64,000 nt of DNA from Microbacterium sp. 67-17 (GTDB lineage Bacteria > Actinomycetota > Actinomycetes > Actinomycetales > Microbacteriaceae), in NCBI RefSeq assembly GCF_001898325.1, contig NZ_MKTR01000024.1, positions 306,587 through 370,586 on the forward strand. Direction: 5' to 3'. Every line of letters starts with the position of its first letter. The first letter of the stretch is position 1. Shown here piece after piece: positions 18,777 through 30,127 of the stretch. A model generated the notes under the pieces. It did no database searches and was not told the origin of the DNA. It saw only the letters and a list, made by a program, of their open reading frames with translations. Position numbers and translations under genes: made by a program.

Positions 18777-19061
18777 ATGACGGACTCTCAAGATCCCACC
18801 GGCTCTGACGACCTGCGCCAGCGCGCTGTCGCGAGCCTGCGTGCTAAGCAAGGTTTCTGGTACAGCCTGGCCACCTGGGTTGTGCTCTCTGCGTTCTTCG
18901 TGCTGATCTGGGCGCTCACCGGAATGGGTGGCTTCTGGCCCGTGTGGCCCATCGCCGGCATCGCCATCGGTGTGGCCTTTGCTGGTATCCGCGCCTACGG
19001 GCCCTCGCGTGGTGGCCTCACCGAGAGCAAGATTCAAGACGAGATGCGTCGACTGCAGTAA
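18777..19061 (+). CDS. Small two-helix membrane protein (2TM domain)
   Basis: A 94-residue protein with a polar N-terminus (residues 1-27), two hydrophobic helices (about 28-48 and 55-72) and a short charged tail, fitting the 2TM domain family of unknown function. Both ends should face the cytoplasm. The ATG lies six bases after TAGATT (18765-18770), so it is probably a leaderless gene. It is divergent from the Trp attenuator transcript. I cannot assign a function. Confidence 0.75.
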   Translation: MTDSQDPTGSDDLRQRAVASLRAKQGFWYSLATWVVLSAFFVLIWALTGMGGFWPVWPIAGIAIGVAFAGIRAYGPSRGGLTESKIQDEMRRLQ

Positions 19062-19120
19062 CGCCGACCTACCAGGGCGAGGTCGGCCTGCCACCCAGCC
19101 GGAATGCGTAGGCTGGTCCC

Positions 19121-20272
19121 GTGCCAGCTGTGAACATCGGAATGCCGAAGGTCCCCGAAACCCTCGCTCCGCGCCGCAAGAGCCGTCAGATCAAGGTGGG
19201 CAAGGTTCTGGTGGGCGGAGATGCCCCCGTCAGTGTCCAATCGATGACGACGACGCCGACGACCAACATCAACGCGACTCTGCAGCAGATCGCCGAGCTC
19301 ACGGCATCCGGGTGTGAGATCGTGCGGGTGGCAGTGCCGTCCCAGGATGACGCCGACGTGCTGCACATCATCGCGGCCAAGAGTCAGATCCCGGTGATCG
19401 CAGACATCCATTTCCAGCCCAAGTACGTCTTTCAGGCGATCGACGCCGGTTGCGCGGCGGTTCGCGTGAATCCCGGCAACATCCGAAAGTTCGACGACCA
19501 GGTCGGAGCGATCGCGAAGGCTGCGCAGGCGGCTGGGGTGTCGCTGCGGATCGGCGTCAACGCGGGTTCTCTGGACCGGCGCCTGCTCGAGAAGTACGGC
19601 AAGGCGACCCCCGAGGCGCTCATGGAGAGCGCTGTCTGGGAGGCTTCGCTGTTCGAGGAACACGACTTCCACGACTTCAAAATCTCGGTCAAGCACAACG
19701 ACCCCGTCGTGATGGTGAAGGCTTACCGGCTGCTGGCCGAGCGCGGTGACTGGCCGCTCCACCTCGGTGTTACCGAGGCGGGACCCGCCTTCCAGGGCAC
19801 GATCAAGTCGGCCACAGCCTTCGGCATCCTGCTCGGCGAGGGGATCGGCGACACCATCCGCGTCTCGCTGTCAGCTCCGCCCGCCGAAGAGGTGAAGGTC
19901 GGGCACCAGATCCTGCAGTCGCTGAACCTGCGTGAGCGAAAGCTCGAGATCGTGTCGTGCCCGTCGTGCGGGCGCGCGCAGGTCGACGTGTACTCCCTCG
20001 CGGACAACGTCACCGAGGGACTCAAGGACATGACGGTGCCGCTGCGCGTCGCGGTCATGGGCTGTGTCGTGAACGGGCCCGGCGAGGCCCGGGACGCCGA
20101 CCTCGGCGTTGCCTCGGGTAACGGCAAGGGTCAGATCTTCGTCAAGGGTGAGGTCATCAAGACCGTGCCGGAATCAGAGATCGTTGCCACCCTCATCGAG
20201 GAAGCCAACCGGCTCGCCGACGAGATGGGGCCGGACGCGCCGCTCGGCACTGCGCAGGTCGTTACGAGCTAG
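19121..20272 (+). CDS. ispG: 4-hydroxy-3-methylbut-2-enyl diphosphate synthase (flavodoxin)
   Basis: Penultimate enzyme of the MEP isoprenoid pathway; it reductively opens the cyclodiphosphate ring with a [4Fe-4S] cluster. The N-terminal TIM barrel has [20 protein letters not shown] and VRVNPGNI. The C-terminal cluster domain has ISCPSCGR-like SCPSCGR and [14 protein letters not shown], holding the three Cys ligands and the cluster Glu. Length is 383, normal. The GTG start is six bases after TAGGCT (19109-19114). It completes the dxr - protease - ispG set and converges on the maltokinase gene with eight bases between stops. Confidence 0.96.
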   Translation: MPAVNIGMPKVPETLAPRRKSRQIKVGKVLVGGDAPVSVQSMTTTPTTNINATLQQIAELTASGCEIVRVAVPSQDDADVLHIIAAKSQIPVIADIHFQPKYVFQAIDAGCAAVRVNPGNIRKFDDQVGAIAKAAQAAGVSLRIGVNAGSLDRRLLEKYGKATPEALMESAVWEASLFEEHDFHDFKISVKHNDPVVMVKAYRLLAERGDWPLHLGVTEAGPAFQGTIKSATAFGILLGEGIGDTIRVSLSAPPAEEVKVGHQILQSLNLRERKLEIVSCPSCGRAQVDVYSLADNVTEGLKDMTVPLRVAVMGCVVNGPGEARDADLGVASGNGKGQIFVKGEVIKTVPESEIVATLIEEANRLADEMGPDAPLGTAQVVTS

Positions 20273-20280
20273 TCCGCGCG

Positions 20281-21722
20281 CTACGAACCCGCGACCCGTT
20301 CCAGTGCCTCAAGCGGGATCGAGACCCAGGTGGGCCGGTTGCGGATCTCGTACATGACTTCGTAGACCGCTTTGTCGGCGACATAGGCGTCAAGCAGCAC
20401 GCCGTGAGCGCCGGTGAGCTCGGCGCCCGCGTCGTCGACCGGAACATCATCGGATGCCGCAGCAGCGACGTATGCCGCGACGAAGTGTTCGCGAGCTCGG
20501 GCCGACCACTCTCGTGCGCGCTCTGCCCGCAGGGCCTGTCCGTCGTCGGTGTCGGCATCCGTCGCCCAGGACATCTCGATCATGGCGGCCGCGTAGTCGA
20601 ACGAGCGGAGCATTCCGGCAACATCCCGCCAGGGCGAGTCCGGAAGAGAGCGTAGGGTAAAGGGCCTGCCCGGTTCGCCCTCGAAATCAACGATGCGCCA
20701 CCCGTGCGAGGTGCGCAGCGTCTGACCGAGATGAAGATCGCCGTGCACACGCTGGACCTCGAGACCGTCGAGCGCCGCGACCGCGTCGTAGAGGCGATGC
20801 AGTTGCGGGACGTGAGCCTCGAGCCCGGGAACCGACCTGCGAGCTTCGTCGAGTCGCCCGCGCATCGCTCGGGCGAGGTCGGCGGCAGTGTCGCCACCGC
20901 GCGTCCCGGCGGGAAAGCGATCCCGCATCAGGGCGTGAACCTGCGCGAGGGCTTCGCCCAGACGCGCGGCCTCGCCGGCAAAGTCACCGCCAGAGTCCTC
21001 CACGCGCTGCTTCGGATCGGCGAGCAGCGTTCGAACACTCGCGATGGCCAGTTCGAATCCGTCGGTCGCTGTGGCCAGGAACTCCTGCAGCATCGCCGTC
21101 TGCAGTAACTGCCCGTCGACCTCGATCTCCACCCAGCCGTACAGCTGCGCGATGTACTCGGAACCGCCGCGGGTGAGTTCCTCGTGGATTTCGATGTCGG
21201 GATTGATGCCGGGGCTCACCTTGCGGAAAAGCTTCATGATTGCGGTGTCATCGAACCGCGCCGATGAGTTCGACTGCTCACCGGTCATCGGAGAGGACAC
21301 AAGCGTGTCATCGAGAGGGTCGCCGCCGGGCATCCGGTGGAAGCGGAGCCGGTCGATCTGAGCGGTTCCCGCCGATTCTGCGGAGATGAAGCCGTCCAAC
21401 CAGATGCGCATCGCCTCGCGGTCGTGGATGGCGTCGTAGAGGTGCACGGGGTCGCCGTCGGCCTCGATCGCGCCGACATAGGCGTGGCTGATCCGCTCCT
21501 CGATGTCGGGGTACCCGCTGAGGGGCACCTGATACAGCTCACTGCCGGCATCCTCGTCGCCGTAGGTGACTGTGATGAGGTAGACGGTGAGGGACGGTCT
21601 GCGATGCTGGGCGGGAACCTCGGCGATCGTGCGCACCTCGTCGACCTCGAACGGGCGCCCCTTGCCCCCGAACCAGCGGGTCCGTACCAGATAGCTCTCC
21701 AGGAGAGCGGCGTCGGGAGCGG

Positions 21723-21726
<4 letters not shown>
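20281..21726 (-). CDS. mak: Maltokinase
   Basis: Phosphorylates maltose to maltose 1-phosphate, the donor used by GlgE for alpha-glucan synthesis. The fold is like an aminoglycoside phosphotransferase: catalytic loop [12 protein letters not shown] and metal-binding [11 protein letters not shown], with the actinobacterial N-terminal cap including the WFGGKGR motif. Length 481 suits the family. Its ATG overlaps the treS stop by four bases (ATGA), so the two are translationally coupled. Together they would convert trehalose to maltose to maltose 1-phosphate. No glgE or glgB is present in the window. Confidence 0.92.
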
Positions 21727-23489
<1,763 letters not shown>

Positions 23490-23590
23490 CTGTTCCTCCC
23501 GTGGTTCCGGATGTCGGCGGGTGTGGCCTGGTCGTCTGCCTAACCTGCCACACGTGTCTGCACGACGCTATCCCCTTGCGCTCGGGCAGC

Positions 23591-24610
23591 TCAGTCCCAT
23601 AGGCGCCAGTAGGCGTTGATGGCGGGCTGCCCGCCGAGATGGGCGTACAGCACAGTCGAGTCTTGTGGAATGTCGCGGCTGCGTACCAGGTCGATGAGCC
23701 CCGCCAGCGACTTTCCTTCGTAGACGGGGTCGGTGATCATGGCCTCGAGCTGGGCGCCGAGCGCCATGGCCGCCATCGTCGATTCGACCGGGATGCCGTA
23801 CAGATCGCCAGCCCATCCTTCGAGCACTTGGATCTCGTCGTCTCGGAGGTCGCGACCCAGTTCGATGAGGCTCGCGGTGTTGCGCGCGATGCGGGCTACC
23901 TGGTCGCGCGTCTTCTCGAGCGTCGCTGACGCGTCGATCCCGATGACCCGGCGGCTCACTCCGGTCAGCTCCTCGAGCGCCGCGAAGCCAGCGATCATGC
24001 CGGCGTGGGTCGACCCGGTCACGGTGCACACGATGATCGTGTCGAAGAAGACTCCGAGATGCTTCTCCTGCTCAGCGACCTCGAAAGCCCAGTTGGCGAA
24101 CCCGAGGCCCCCCAGGGGGTGCTCCGAGGCTCCCGCGGGAATCGGATACGGAACGCCTCCGGCGTCCTCGACTTCCTGTAGCGCGCTCTTCCACGAGTCG
24201 CGGATACCGATGTCGAACCCCGCGTCGTCGAGGCGGGAGTCTGCTCCCATCATCCGGGAGAGCAGGATGTTGCCGACCTTATCGTTGGTCGGGTCCTCCC
24301 ACGGCACCCACTTCTCTTGCACGAGCCGGGCCTTCAGCCCGAGATGGGCAGCAACGGCGGCGACCTGTCGCGTGTGGTTGGACTGGTAGCCGCCGATGGA
24401 TACGAGGGTGTCTGCTCCAGATGCGAGGACGTCCGGGACGATGTACTCGAGCTTTCGGACCTTGTTGCCGCCGTACGCAAGACCGCTCGAGACGTCTTCG
24501 CGCTTCGCCCAGATCTGTGCGCCGCCGAGGTGCCCGCTCAGGCGTGCGAGGTGGTGGACCGGGCTCGGCCCGAAAGTGAGCGGGTGGCGGGGGAACTCAT
24601 GAAGCTTCAT
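23591..24610 (-). CDS. acdS: 1-aminocyclopropane-1-carboxylate (ACC) deaminase
   Basis: A PLP enzyme that breaks ACC, the plant ethylene precursor, into 2-oxobutyrate and ammonia. The PLP lysine is in [10 protein letters not shown]. Residues that separate it from D-cysteine desulfhydrase are of the deaminase type: Tyr-Glu in DPVYEGKS and Leu in YAHLGG. Length is 339, matching the family's 338. I chose ATG 24610 because the family starts at [14 protein letters not shown]; the open frame continues upstream to 24979 through the GntR gene and that part is spurious. It overlaps the GntR gene by 14 bases. Found typically in plant- or soil-associated bacteria. Confidence 0.92.
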   Translation of the reverse strand: MKLHEFPRHPLTFGPSPVHHLARLSGHLGGAQIWAKREDVSSGLAYGGNKVRKLEYIVPDVLASGADTLVSIGGYQSNHTRQVAAVAAHLGLKARLVQEKWVPWEDPTNDKVGNILLSRMMGADSRLDDAGFDIGIRDSWKSALQEVEDAGGVPYPIPAGASEHPLGGLGFANWAFEVAEQEKHLGVFFDTIIVCTVTGSTHAGMIAGFAALEELTGVSRRVIGIDASATLEKTRDQVARIARNTASLIELGRDLRDDEIQVLEGWAGDLYGIPVESTMAAMALGAQLEAMITDPVYEGKSLAGLIDLVRSRDIPQDSTVLYAHLGGQPAINAYWRLWD

Positions 24611-25310
24611 GCGGGGGCTGTCTCGTTTTCTGCGGTGGCGGGGGTGTGCGGGGTGGGGCAGTGGAGTCGGACTCGGTGACGAGATGGGTCCAGATCGATT
24701 CGGCGATCTCGGCGGCTCCGGCAGCATCGCCGCGCGCACATCGTGCGATGAGCTGCTCGTGTCGCAGCGTCGAGAGCTCGGCGCGCTCCGACGAGAACTG
24801 TGCCCGCTCGGCACGGAGCAGGACCGGTTCGTAGAGGCGCAGGACCGTTCGCACGGCGTCGCTGTCCGCGATCTCGACGAGAATGCCGTGAAAGAGCTCA
24901 TCTGCGGCGATTGCTCCGTCGATGTCGCCCCGGCCGACCGCAGCGCTGAAAAGGCGGTTGGCCGCTCGCATCCGTTCAATCGCTTCCCGGTCCAGGCGAG
25001 GTACCGCGCCCAGAGCGGCCAATCGGTGCATGGCTGCTACAACGTCGCGGGCGTCGCGAATCGCTCGCGGCTCGATCGGCGAGATGATCGTCGCTCGCCC
25101 CGGGGTCGTGTGCACCAATCCGGCGCCTGCCAGTTCGAGCAGCGCTTCGCGCACGGGGGTGCGGCTGACCCCCAGCCAGTGAGCGATATCGCCGTCGCGG
25201 ACCTGTTCGCCCGGCGCGAGGGTGCCGTCCACGATGGCCGCGCGCAGCCGTGCCTGTACCTCGTCACGCAGGAGGGGGCGGTGGGTGCCCGCTGTCGAGG
25301 GGACCGGCAT
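24597..25310 (-). CDS. GntR-family regulator (FCD type)
   Basis: A 237-residue transcription factor. Its winged helix covers about residues 12-78 ([44 protein letters not shown]) and is followed by an all-helical FCD ligand domain. The tail is rich in Pro and Thr. It precedes and overlaps acdS, so it most likely controls ACC degradation and itself. The ATG is joined to a 14-base palindrome with no ribosome site, implying a leaderless and autoregulated transcript. The effector is unknown; ACC or a related amino acid is a guess. Confidence 0.88.
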   Translation of the reverse strand: MPVPSTAGTHRPLLRDEVQARLRAAIVDGTLAPGEQVRDGDIAHWLGVSRTPVREALLELAGAGLVHTTPGRATIISPIEPRAIRDARDVVAAMHRLAALGAVPRLDREAIERMRAANRLFSAAVGRGDIDGAIAADELFHGILVEIADSDAVRTVLRLYEPVLLRAERAQFSSERAELSTLRHEQLIARCARGDAAGAAEIAESIWTHLVTESDSTAPPRTPPPPQKTRQPPHEAS

Positions 25311-25323
25311 GCAATATATTGCA
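25310..25323 (-). promoter_or_regulatory. Perfect palindrome at the GntR gene start (probable autoregulatory operator)
   Basis: TGCAATATATTGCA is a perfect 14-base palindrome whose last base on the minus strand is the first base of the GntR start codon. It contains the only AT-rich hexamers before the gene (CAATAT lies five bases before the ATG), so it covers the likely -10 and the transcription start. A repressor bound there would block its own promoter. Confidence 0.7.
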
Positions 25324-25364
25324 GGTGACTCGAGCAGGACTTGTCAAGTTCGACCCGGCCCGGC

Positions 25365-26003
25365 TCAGGCCAGGTGTCCGCCGGGGATGTCGAGATCGCT
25401 GGTGTGCGTGAGCGTCGTCCTCACGGCGATCTCGAGCGCGCGCGTGATGTCGGCCCGGGGGAGCGAGGCGGCGCCTGGTGGTGCGCTCTCGGCGTCCCAC
25501 GGCACATGGATGAAGCCAGCCCGCAGTCCCGGTGTGTTCGCGCTCAAATGAGCAAGCGTGAAGAAGACGTCGTTGCAGACGAACGAGCCAGCCGACAAGG
25601 ACACGGACGCAGGGATGCCGTTGGCTGCGATGTCGTGGGCGATCGCCTTGACAGGGAGCGAGGATGTGTACGCAAGGGGCGCCCCGGGGATGCTGGGGGT
25701 GTCGACGGGTTGGTGTCCCGCGTTATCGGGAATGCGGGCATCGCGCAGATTCACGGCGATGCGCTCCGGAGTGATGGCATCGCGACCGCCGGCCAGGCCC
25801 GTGGCAATGACGACGTCGGGGCGGTTGGCGGCGACCAGCTCGATCAGCAGCGCGCTCGCCCGGGTGAAGTCGACAGGAAGTATCGCCGTGACCAGTCGCG
25901 CCGGCCCGGTCCACGCTGCGGCCAATCGAACTACCGCGTCGCCTGACGGGTTCGACTGGTCGCCAGCGAACGGTTCGAAGCCGGTCATTGGCACGGTCGA
26001 CAT
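25365..26003 (-). CDS. pcp: Pyroglutamyl peptidase I (pyrrolidone-carboxylate peptidase)
   Basis: A cytosolic cysteine peptidase of family C15 that removes N-terminal pyroglutamate from peptides. The triad is visible: Glu in ITPERIAVNL, Cys in SAGSFVCNDVFF and His in AGFIHVP. TGFEPFAGDQSNPS is the usual N-terminal motif. Length is 212. Two Met codons lie near the start. The first, at 26003, is six bases after TACCGT and is also preceded by GAAGG. The gene is divergent from sucrose phosphorylase. Confidence 0.92.
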   Translation of the reverse strand: MSTVPMTGFEPFAGDQSNPSGDAVVRLAAAWTGPARLVTAILPVDFTRASALLIELVAANRPDVVIATGLAGGRDAITPERIAVNLRDARIPDNAGHQPVDTPSIPGAPLAYTSSLPVKAIAHDIAANGIPASVSLSAGSFVCNDVFFTLAHLSANTPGLRAGFIHVPWDAESAPPGAASLPRADITRALEIAVRTTLTHTSDLDIPGGHLA

Positions 26004-26030
26004 GCCTTCACGGTACGTGGGGCAGGTCGG

Positions 26031-26055
26031 TAGAATATGCTGACACGATTTAGCA
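26031..26055 (+). promoter_or_regulatory. Promoter and LacI-type operator before sucrose phosphorylase
   Basis: TAGAAT (26031-26036) is a good -10 hexamer. Immediately after it, TGCTGACACGATTTAGCA (26038-26055) is an 18-base imperfect palindrome with a central CG (26046-26047) and matching TGCT/AGCA ends, the layout of LacI-family operators. The predicted transcription start falls inside it, so a bound repressor would block initiation. No LacI gene is in the window. The 5' leader would be about 65 bases. Confidence 0.6.
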
Positions 26056-26107
26056 ACGCGGAAGAGGTCGTCAAGACCGAGCCGCAGACGCCCCCGGAGT
26101 GCTGCTC

Positions 26108-27595
26108 ATGACCCATCCGATCCAGCTCATCGCATATGCCGACCGCCTGGGAGGGACGATTCCCGCGCTCGGTGAGGTCCTACGCGATCGATTCGCGGGA
26201 GCCTTCGGCGGCGTCCACATCCTTCCTTTCTTCACGCCCTTCGACGGCGCCGACGCCGGATTCGACCCCGATGATCACACGACAGTCGACCCTCGGCTGG
26301 GCACGTGGGACGACGTCCGCGCCCTCTCTGACGACCTCGATGTCATGGTGGATGTCATCGTCAATCACGTGTCTGCCCGCTCGCCGCAGTTCCGCGACGT
26401 CATCCAGAACGGTGACCAGTCGCCGTACGCCCAGATGTTCCTGACGATGGGCACCGTGTTTCCGGAGGGCGCGACAGAAGCCGATCTGCTGCGGATCTAT
26501 CGCCCCCGACCCGGGCTCCCGTTCACCCCGTACCCGTGGGGCGAGTCGACGCGGCTGGTGTGGACCACCTTCACCGCTGCGCAGGTCGATATCGATGTGC
26601 GCAGTGCTGCCGGTTCCGCGTACCTCATCTCAATCCTGGATGCCCTGCGGGATGCCGGCACACGGATGATTCGCCTGGACGCCGTCGGCTATGCGGTGAA
26701 GACGCCGGGCACCTCGTCGTTCATGACGCCCGAGACCTTTGCTTTCATCGATGAGCTGACCGCGCTGGCGCACGAGCGTGGGCTTGAGGTCCTCGTCGAG
26801 GTCCACTCGTTCTACCGACGCCAGATCGAGATCGCCCAGCGCGTCGACCGTGTGTACGACTTCGCACTTCCGCCCCTGGTGCTGTTCGCTGCCGCGACAG
26901 GAGATCACGCGCCGCTGGCGCGCTGGATCGCTGAACGACCCGAGAACGCCGTGACCGTTCTCGACACCCACGACGGCATCGGCATCGTCGACGTCGGTCC
27001 CGACCCCGCGACGGGGGAGCCCGGGCTCTTGGATGCCGGCCAGCTCGGCGCATTGGTCGAAGCGATCCACGACGCCACGGGCGGACAAAGCCGGGCGGCA
27101 ACGGGCGCTGCGGCCTCGAACCTCGACATCTATCAGGTCAACAGCACTTTCTACGACGCGATGCGGCGCGACGATCGGGCGTACCTGGCAGCTCGTGCGG
27201 TGCAGTTGTTCGTGCCCGGCATCCATCAGATCTATTACGTAGGTGCCCTCGCCGGAACCAACGACATGGATCTACTCGAACGCACGGGGGTCGGTCGCGA
27301 CATCAACCGTCACCACTACAGCGACGCCGACCTGGAGCGCGACCTCGAGCGGCCTGTCGTTGCAGCTCTGTTGGATCTGTGCCGATTCCGCTCCGACGCC
27401 CCCGGTTTCGACGGGGTGTTCCAGTCCCGGCTCGACGACGACGGATGGCTGCAGATGCGGTGGGAGTCGGCATCCGGGTGGTCCGAGCTGCGGGCGCGGC
27501 TGGACCAGGGCCAAGCCGAACTGCGCTGGGCGCGTGCTGACGGGCTCGAGCATGCCACCGCGGACCTGCTCGAGATCCCTCCCACCGATGCGTGA
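26108..27595 (+). CDS. Sucrose phosphorylase (GH13)
   Basis: Cleaves sucrose with phosphate to glucose 1-phosphate and fructose. The sequence follows the Bifidobacterium enzyme closely: IAYADRLGG, GVHILPFFTPFDGADAGFDP, the nucleophile Asp in IRLDAVGYAVK, the acid/base Glu in VLVEVHSFY and the third Asp in VLDTHDGIG. YVGALAGTNDM and DINRHHY are also family blocks. Length is 495. ATG 26108 has GGAG eight bases upstream; a GTG at 26099 is less likely. Related GH13_18 enzymes use sucrose 6-phosphate or glucosylglycerate, so the exact substrate is not certain. No sugar transporter is adjacent. Confidence 0.9.
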   Translation: MTHPIQLIAYADRLGGTIPALGEVLRDRFAGAFGGVHILPFFTPFDGADAGFDPDDHTTVDPRLGTWDDVRALSDDLDVMVDVIVNHVSARSPQFRDVIQNGDQSPYAQMFLTMGTVFPEGATEADLLRIYRPRPGLPFTPYPWGESTRLVWTTFTAAQVDIDVRSAAGSAYLISILDALRDAGTRMIRLDAVGYAVKTPGTSSFMTPETFAFIDELTALAHERGLEVLVEVHSFYRRQIEIAQRVDRVYDFALPPLVLFAAATGDHAPLARWIAERPENAVTVLDTHDGIGIVDVGPDPATGEPGLLDAGQLGALVEAIHDATGGQSRAATGAAASNLDIYQVNSTFYDAMRRDDRAYLAARAVQLFVPGIHQIYYVGALAGTNDMDLLERTGVGRDINRHHYSDADLERDLERPVVAALLDLCRFRSDAPGFDGVFQSRLDDDGWLQMRWESASGWSELRARLDQGQAELRWARADGLEHATADLLEIPPTDA

Positions 27596-27661
27596 GGCTC
27601 GGACGGGTCCAGCGCACGGCTCGCCGCGCTGGTGCGGCGCCGCGGCCTAGACTTGACGCTC

Positions 27662-29458
27662 GTGGTAACTCGTCTGTCGCACTACTTCCTCCGCACGCTT
27701 CGCGAAGACCCCGCCGATGCCGAGGTCACCAGCCACAAGCTCCTGGTGCGCGCCGGCTACATCCGGCGCCAGGCTCCCGGCATCTTCGCCTGGCTGCCGC
27801 TCGGCCTGCGCGTGAAGGCAAAGCTCGAGCAGATCATCCGCGACGAGATGGCGGCTGCGGGAGCCTACGAAGTGCATTTCCCGGCGCTGCTGCCCCGTGA
27901 GCCCTACGAGTTGTCAGGGCGCTGGGAGTCTTACGGCGACGGTATCTTTCGCCTCCAGGACCGCAAGGGCGCCGACTACCTTCTCGCGCCGACCCATGAG
28001 GAGATGTTCACGCTCCTGGTGAAGGACCTCTACTCGTCGTACAAGGACCTCCCGCTGGCGATCTACCAGATCCAGGACAAGTACCGCGACGAGGCTCGGC
28101 CCCGCGCAGGGCTTCTGCGCGGGCGTGAGTTCACGATGAAGGATGCCTACTCGTTCGACTACACGGATGCCGGGCTCGATGCGTCGTACCAGGCCCAGCG
28201 TGACGCGTACGAGCGGATTTTCCAGCGACTCGGGCTCGAGTACGTCATCGTCAACGCCGACAACGGGCTCATGGGTGGCGCTCGGAGCGAGGAGTTCCTG
28301 CATCCGACCCCCGTCGGGGAAGACACCTTCGTGCGTAGCGCCGGGGGATACGCCGCCAATGTCGAGGCGTTCACGACGGTTGTCCCTGCGCCGCTCCCGC
28401 TCGCCGGACTTGCCGAGCCGGTGATCTTCGATTCGCCCGACACCCCGACGATCGCGACGCTTGTCGATCACCTCAACGCGAACGAGGCTGCCCCGGCTCC
28501 CGGTATCGCCGGTCCTGCCACGGATGACGACGCAACGTGGACGGCAGCCCACACGCTCAAGAACGTGGTGCTGGCGCTGACCCACCTCGACGGCACGCGA
28601 GAGATCGTCGTCGTCGGCATTCCCGGAGATCGCGACATCGACGACAAGCGCGCCGAGGTGGCGTTCGCCCCCGCCGCCGTGCAGGCGGCGACGGCCGATG
28701 ATTTCGAGAACAACCCGCTCCTTGTGAAGGGCTATATCGGTCCCTGGTCGCCGACTGGGGCGATTCTCGGGGAAGAGTCGGCGACCGGCATCCGGTATCT
28801 TCTCGACCCGCGGGTCGTGGACGGTACGTCCTGGGTCACTGGCGCCAACATCGACCAGAAGCACGTCCACTCGCTCGTTGCGGGCAGGGACTTCAGCGGC
28901 GACGGCTTCGTCGAGGTGGCGAACGTTCTGCCTGGCGACCCGGCACCGGATGGCTCTGGTCCGGTCGAGCTCGCGCGCGGAATGGAGATCGGTCACGTCT
29001 TCCAGCTCGGCCGCTTCTTCGCTGAGACCCTGGGCCTGAAGGTTCTCGACGAGAATGGCAAGCTCGTGACGGTCACGATGGGCTCCTACGGCATCGGTGT
29101 CACGCGGATCCTCGCGATCATCGCAGAGCTCAGCAACGACGAGAAGGGTCTCATCTGGCCGAGCGCTGTGGCGCCCTTCGATGTGCACATCGTCGCCGCG
29201 GGCAAGGATGCCGTCGCCTTCGATCTTGCGGAGCAAGCCAGCGTCCGTCTCGAGGCTGCCGGTCTCGAGGTCGTCTACGACGACAGGCCGAAGGTGTCTC
29301 CGGGAGTGAAGTTCGGCGACGCGGAACTTGTCGGCGTGCCACGCATCCTCGTCGTCGGACGGGGAGCGGCTGCCGGCGAGGTCGAGCTCTGGGATCGCCG
29401 TACGGGGGAGCGCGAAACGATGACGCTTGACGATGCCATCGCTCGCCTCGCCGCGTGA
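27662..29458 (+). CDS. proS: Prolyl-tRNA synthetase, bacterial type
   Basis: Charges tRNA-Pro. The class II motifs are present: motif 2 region [35 protein letters not shown], and motif 3 [12 protein letters not shown]. The bacterial editing insertion domain occupies about residues 225-400, and an anticodon-binding domain ends the protein ([11 protein letters not shown]). Length is 598. The GTG at 27662 is chosen because family similarity starts at [20 protein letters not shown] lies eight bases upstream, so mRNA is probably leaderless. It heads the translation cluster that continues with nusA about 3 kb further on. Confidence 0.96.
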   Translation: MVTRLSHYFLRTLREDPADAEVTSHKLLVRAGYIRRQAPGIFAWLPLGLRVKAKLEQIIRDEMAAAGAYEVHFPALLPREPYELSGRWESYGDGIFRLQDRKGADYLLAPTHEEMFTLLVKDLYSSYKDLPLAIYQIQDKYRDEARPRAGLLRGREFTMKDAYSFDYTDAGLDASYQAQRDAYERIFQRLGLEYVIVNADNGLMGGARSEEFLHPTPVGEDTFVRSAGGYAANVEAFTTVVPAPLPLAGLAEPVIFDSPDTPTIATLVDHLNANEAAPAPGIAGPATDDDATWTAAHTLKNVVLALTHLDGTREIVVVGIPGDRDIDDKRAEVAFAPAAVQAATADDFENNPLLVKGYIGPWSPTGAILGEESATGIRYLLDPRVVDGTSWVTGANIDQKHVHSLVAGRDFSGDGFVEVANVLPGDPAPDGSGPVELARGMEIGHVFQLGRFFAETLGLKVLDENGKLVTVTMGSYGIGVTRILAIIAELSNDEKGLIWPSAVAPFDVHIVAAGKDAVAFDLAEQASVRLEAAGLEVVYDDRPKVSPGVKFGDAELVGVPRILVVGRGAAAGEVELWDRRTGERETMTLDDAIARLAA

Positions 29459-29464
29459 GAGGTC

Positions 29465-29968
29465 TTAGTAGCTGATCTTCGCGTGCCGGACGATGTCGTC
29501 ATCCGGGGTATCGCGCGTGACGAGCGCCTTCAGCATCCCCGCTGCCTGAGCGAGCCTGTTCTGCCCGGGCTCCCAGAACTCAACCTCGACGGGCGTGACC
29601 CGCAGGAGCGTGATGCCGGGAGTGTCGAGCCCATCCTCGAACCACACCTCCAGCGACGGTGAGTACAGCTCACGCATGAGTGCATCGTCGTGGACGACCC
29701 CAGCGCGACCCGCGACCGACACATAGCGCATGGCCTTCGGGTCGCAGTACGACAGTCCGACCTCGTCATCTGCTTCGGCCTCGTCCACCTTCTTGGTGTG
29801 CTCGGCGGTGAAGAACCAGATGTCGCCGTTCTCGTCCATTCGGCGCGTGCTCATCGGGCGGCTCACGAGGTTGCCGCTGTCATCGCGCGTCGTGAGCATC
29901 GTGATGTCGATGTCTTCGACGAGTTCCTTGGCGCGGGTGCGAGCTTCGTTTCCTGTCAATTCCGTCAT
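29465..29968 (-). CDS. Pyridoxamine 5'-phosphate oxidase-family protein (general stress protein type)
   Basis: A 167-residue split-barrel flavin-fold protein of the group annotated as general stress protein 26. MLTTRDDSGNLVSRPMST and DIWFFTAEHTKKVDE are the usual flavin-site segments. Some members bind FMN, FAD or F420, but their reactions are mostly unknown. ATG 29968 is preferred: it follows CATCCT by six bases and the fold begins there. A GTG at 30016 would add 16 residues. A perfect 12-base palindrome lies about 45 bases upstream. It converges on proS with six bases between. Confidence 0.8.
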   Translation of the reverse strand: MTELTGNEARTRAKELVEDIDITMLTTRDDSGNLVSRPMSTRRMDENGDIWFFTAEHTKKVDEAEADDEVGLSYCDPKAMRYVSVAGRAGVVHDDALMRELYSPSLEVWFEDGLDTPGITLLRVTPVEVEFWEPGQNRLAQAAGMLKALVTRDTPDDDIVRHAKISY

Positions 29969-30010
29969 GTCGGCAGGATGCGGGTCGCACCCTCTCGCGC
30001 GCGAGGGGAT

Positions 30011-30022
30011 TGACACGTGTCA
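30011..30022. promoter_or_regulatory. Perfect palindrome TGACACGTGTCA upstream of the oxidase-family gene
   Basis: A 12-base perfect inverted repeat 43-54 bases upstream of the preferred start of the flavin-fold gene. It could be a regulator site for that gene, but no regulator is nearby and no published site type was recognised with confidence. Confidence 0.35.
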
Positions 30023-30118
30023 CAGGTCTGCATAACGGGCGCGGAAGACACAGAAGAGCGCCTGCGCTGCGAAGCCGGAGCCGACACCGATGACGAGTGC
30101 GGGCCCCGCCGGAGGCAC
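30020..30118 (-). CDS. Possible 32-residue single-helix membrane peptide
   Basis: A GTG-initiated frame ten bases after the stop of the zincin-like lipoprotein and in the same reading frame. It encodes a Pro/Gly-containing start, a hydrophobic stretch (ALVIGVGSGFAAQALFCVF) and a basic end RARYADL. It may be a small membrane protein coupled to the lipoprotein, or the remains of a C-terminal helix cut off by a stop mutation. No ribosome site is clear. I am unsure that it is expressed. Confidence 0.3.
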   Translation of the reverse strand: MPPAGPALVIGVGSGFAAQALFCVFRARYADL

Positions 30119-30127
30119 AACCAGGGC

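Noticed and set aside
24611..24979. N-terminal extension of the ACC deaminase frame
   Set aside because: It runs through the GntR gene, is Ser/Arg-rich, and family similarity begins at ATG 24610.
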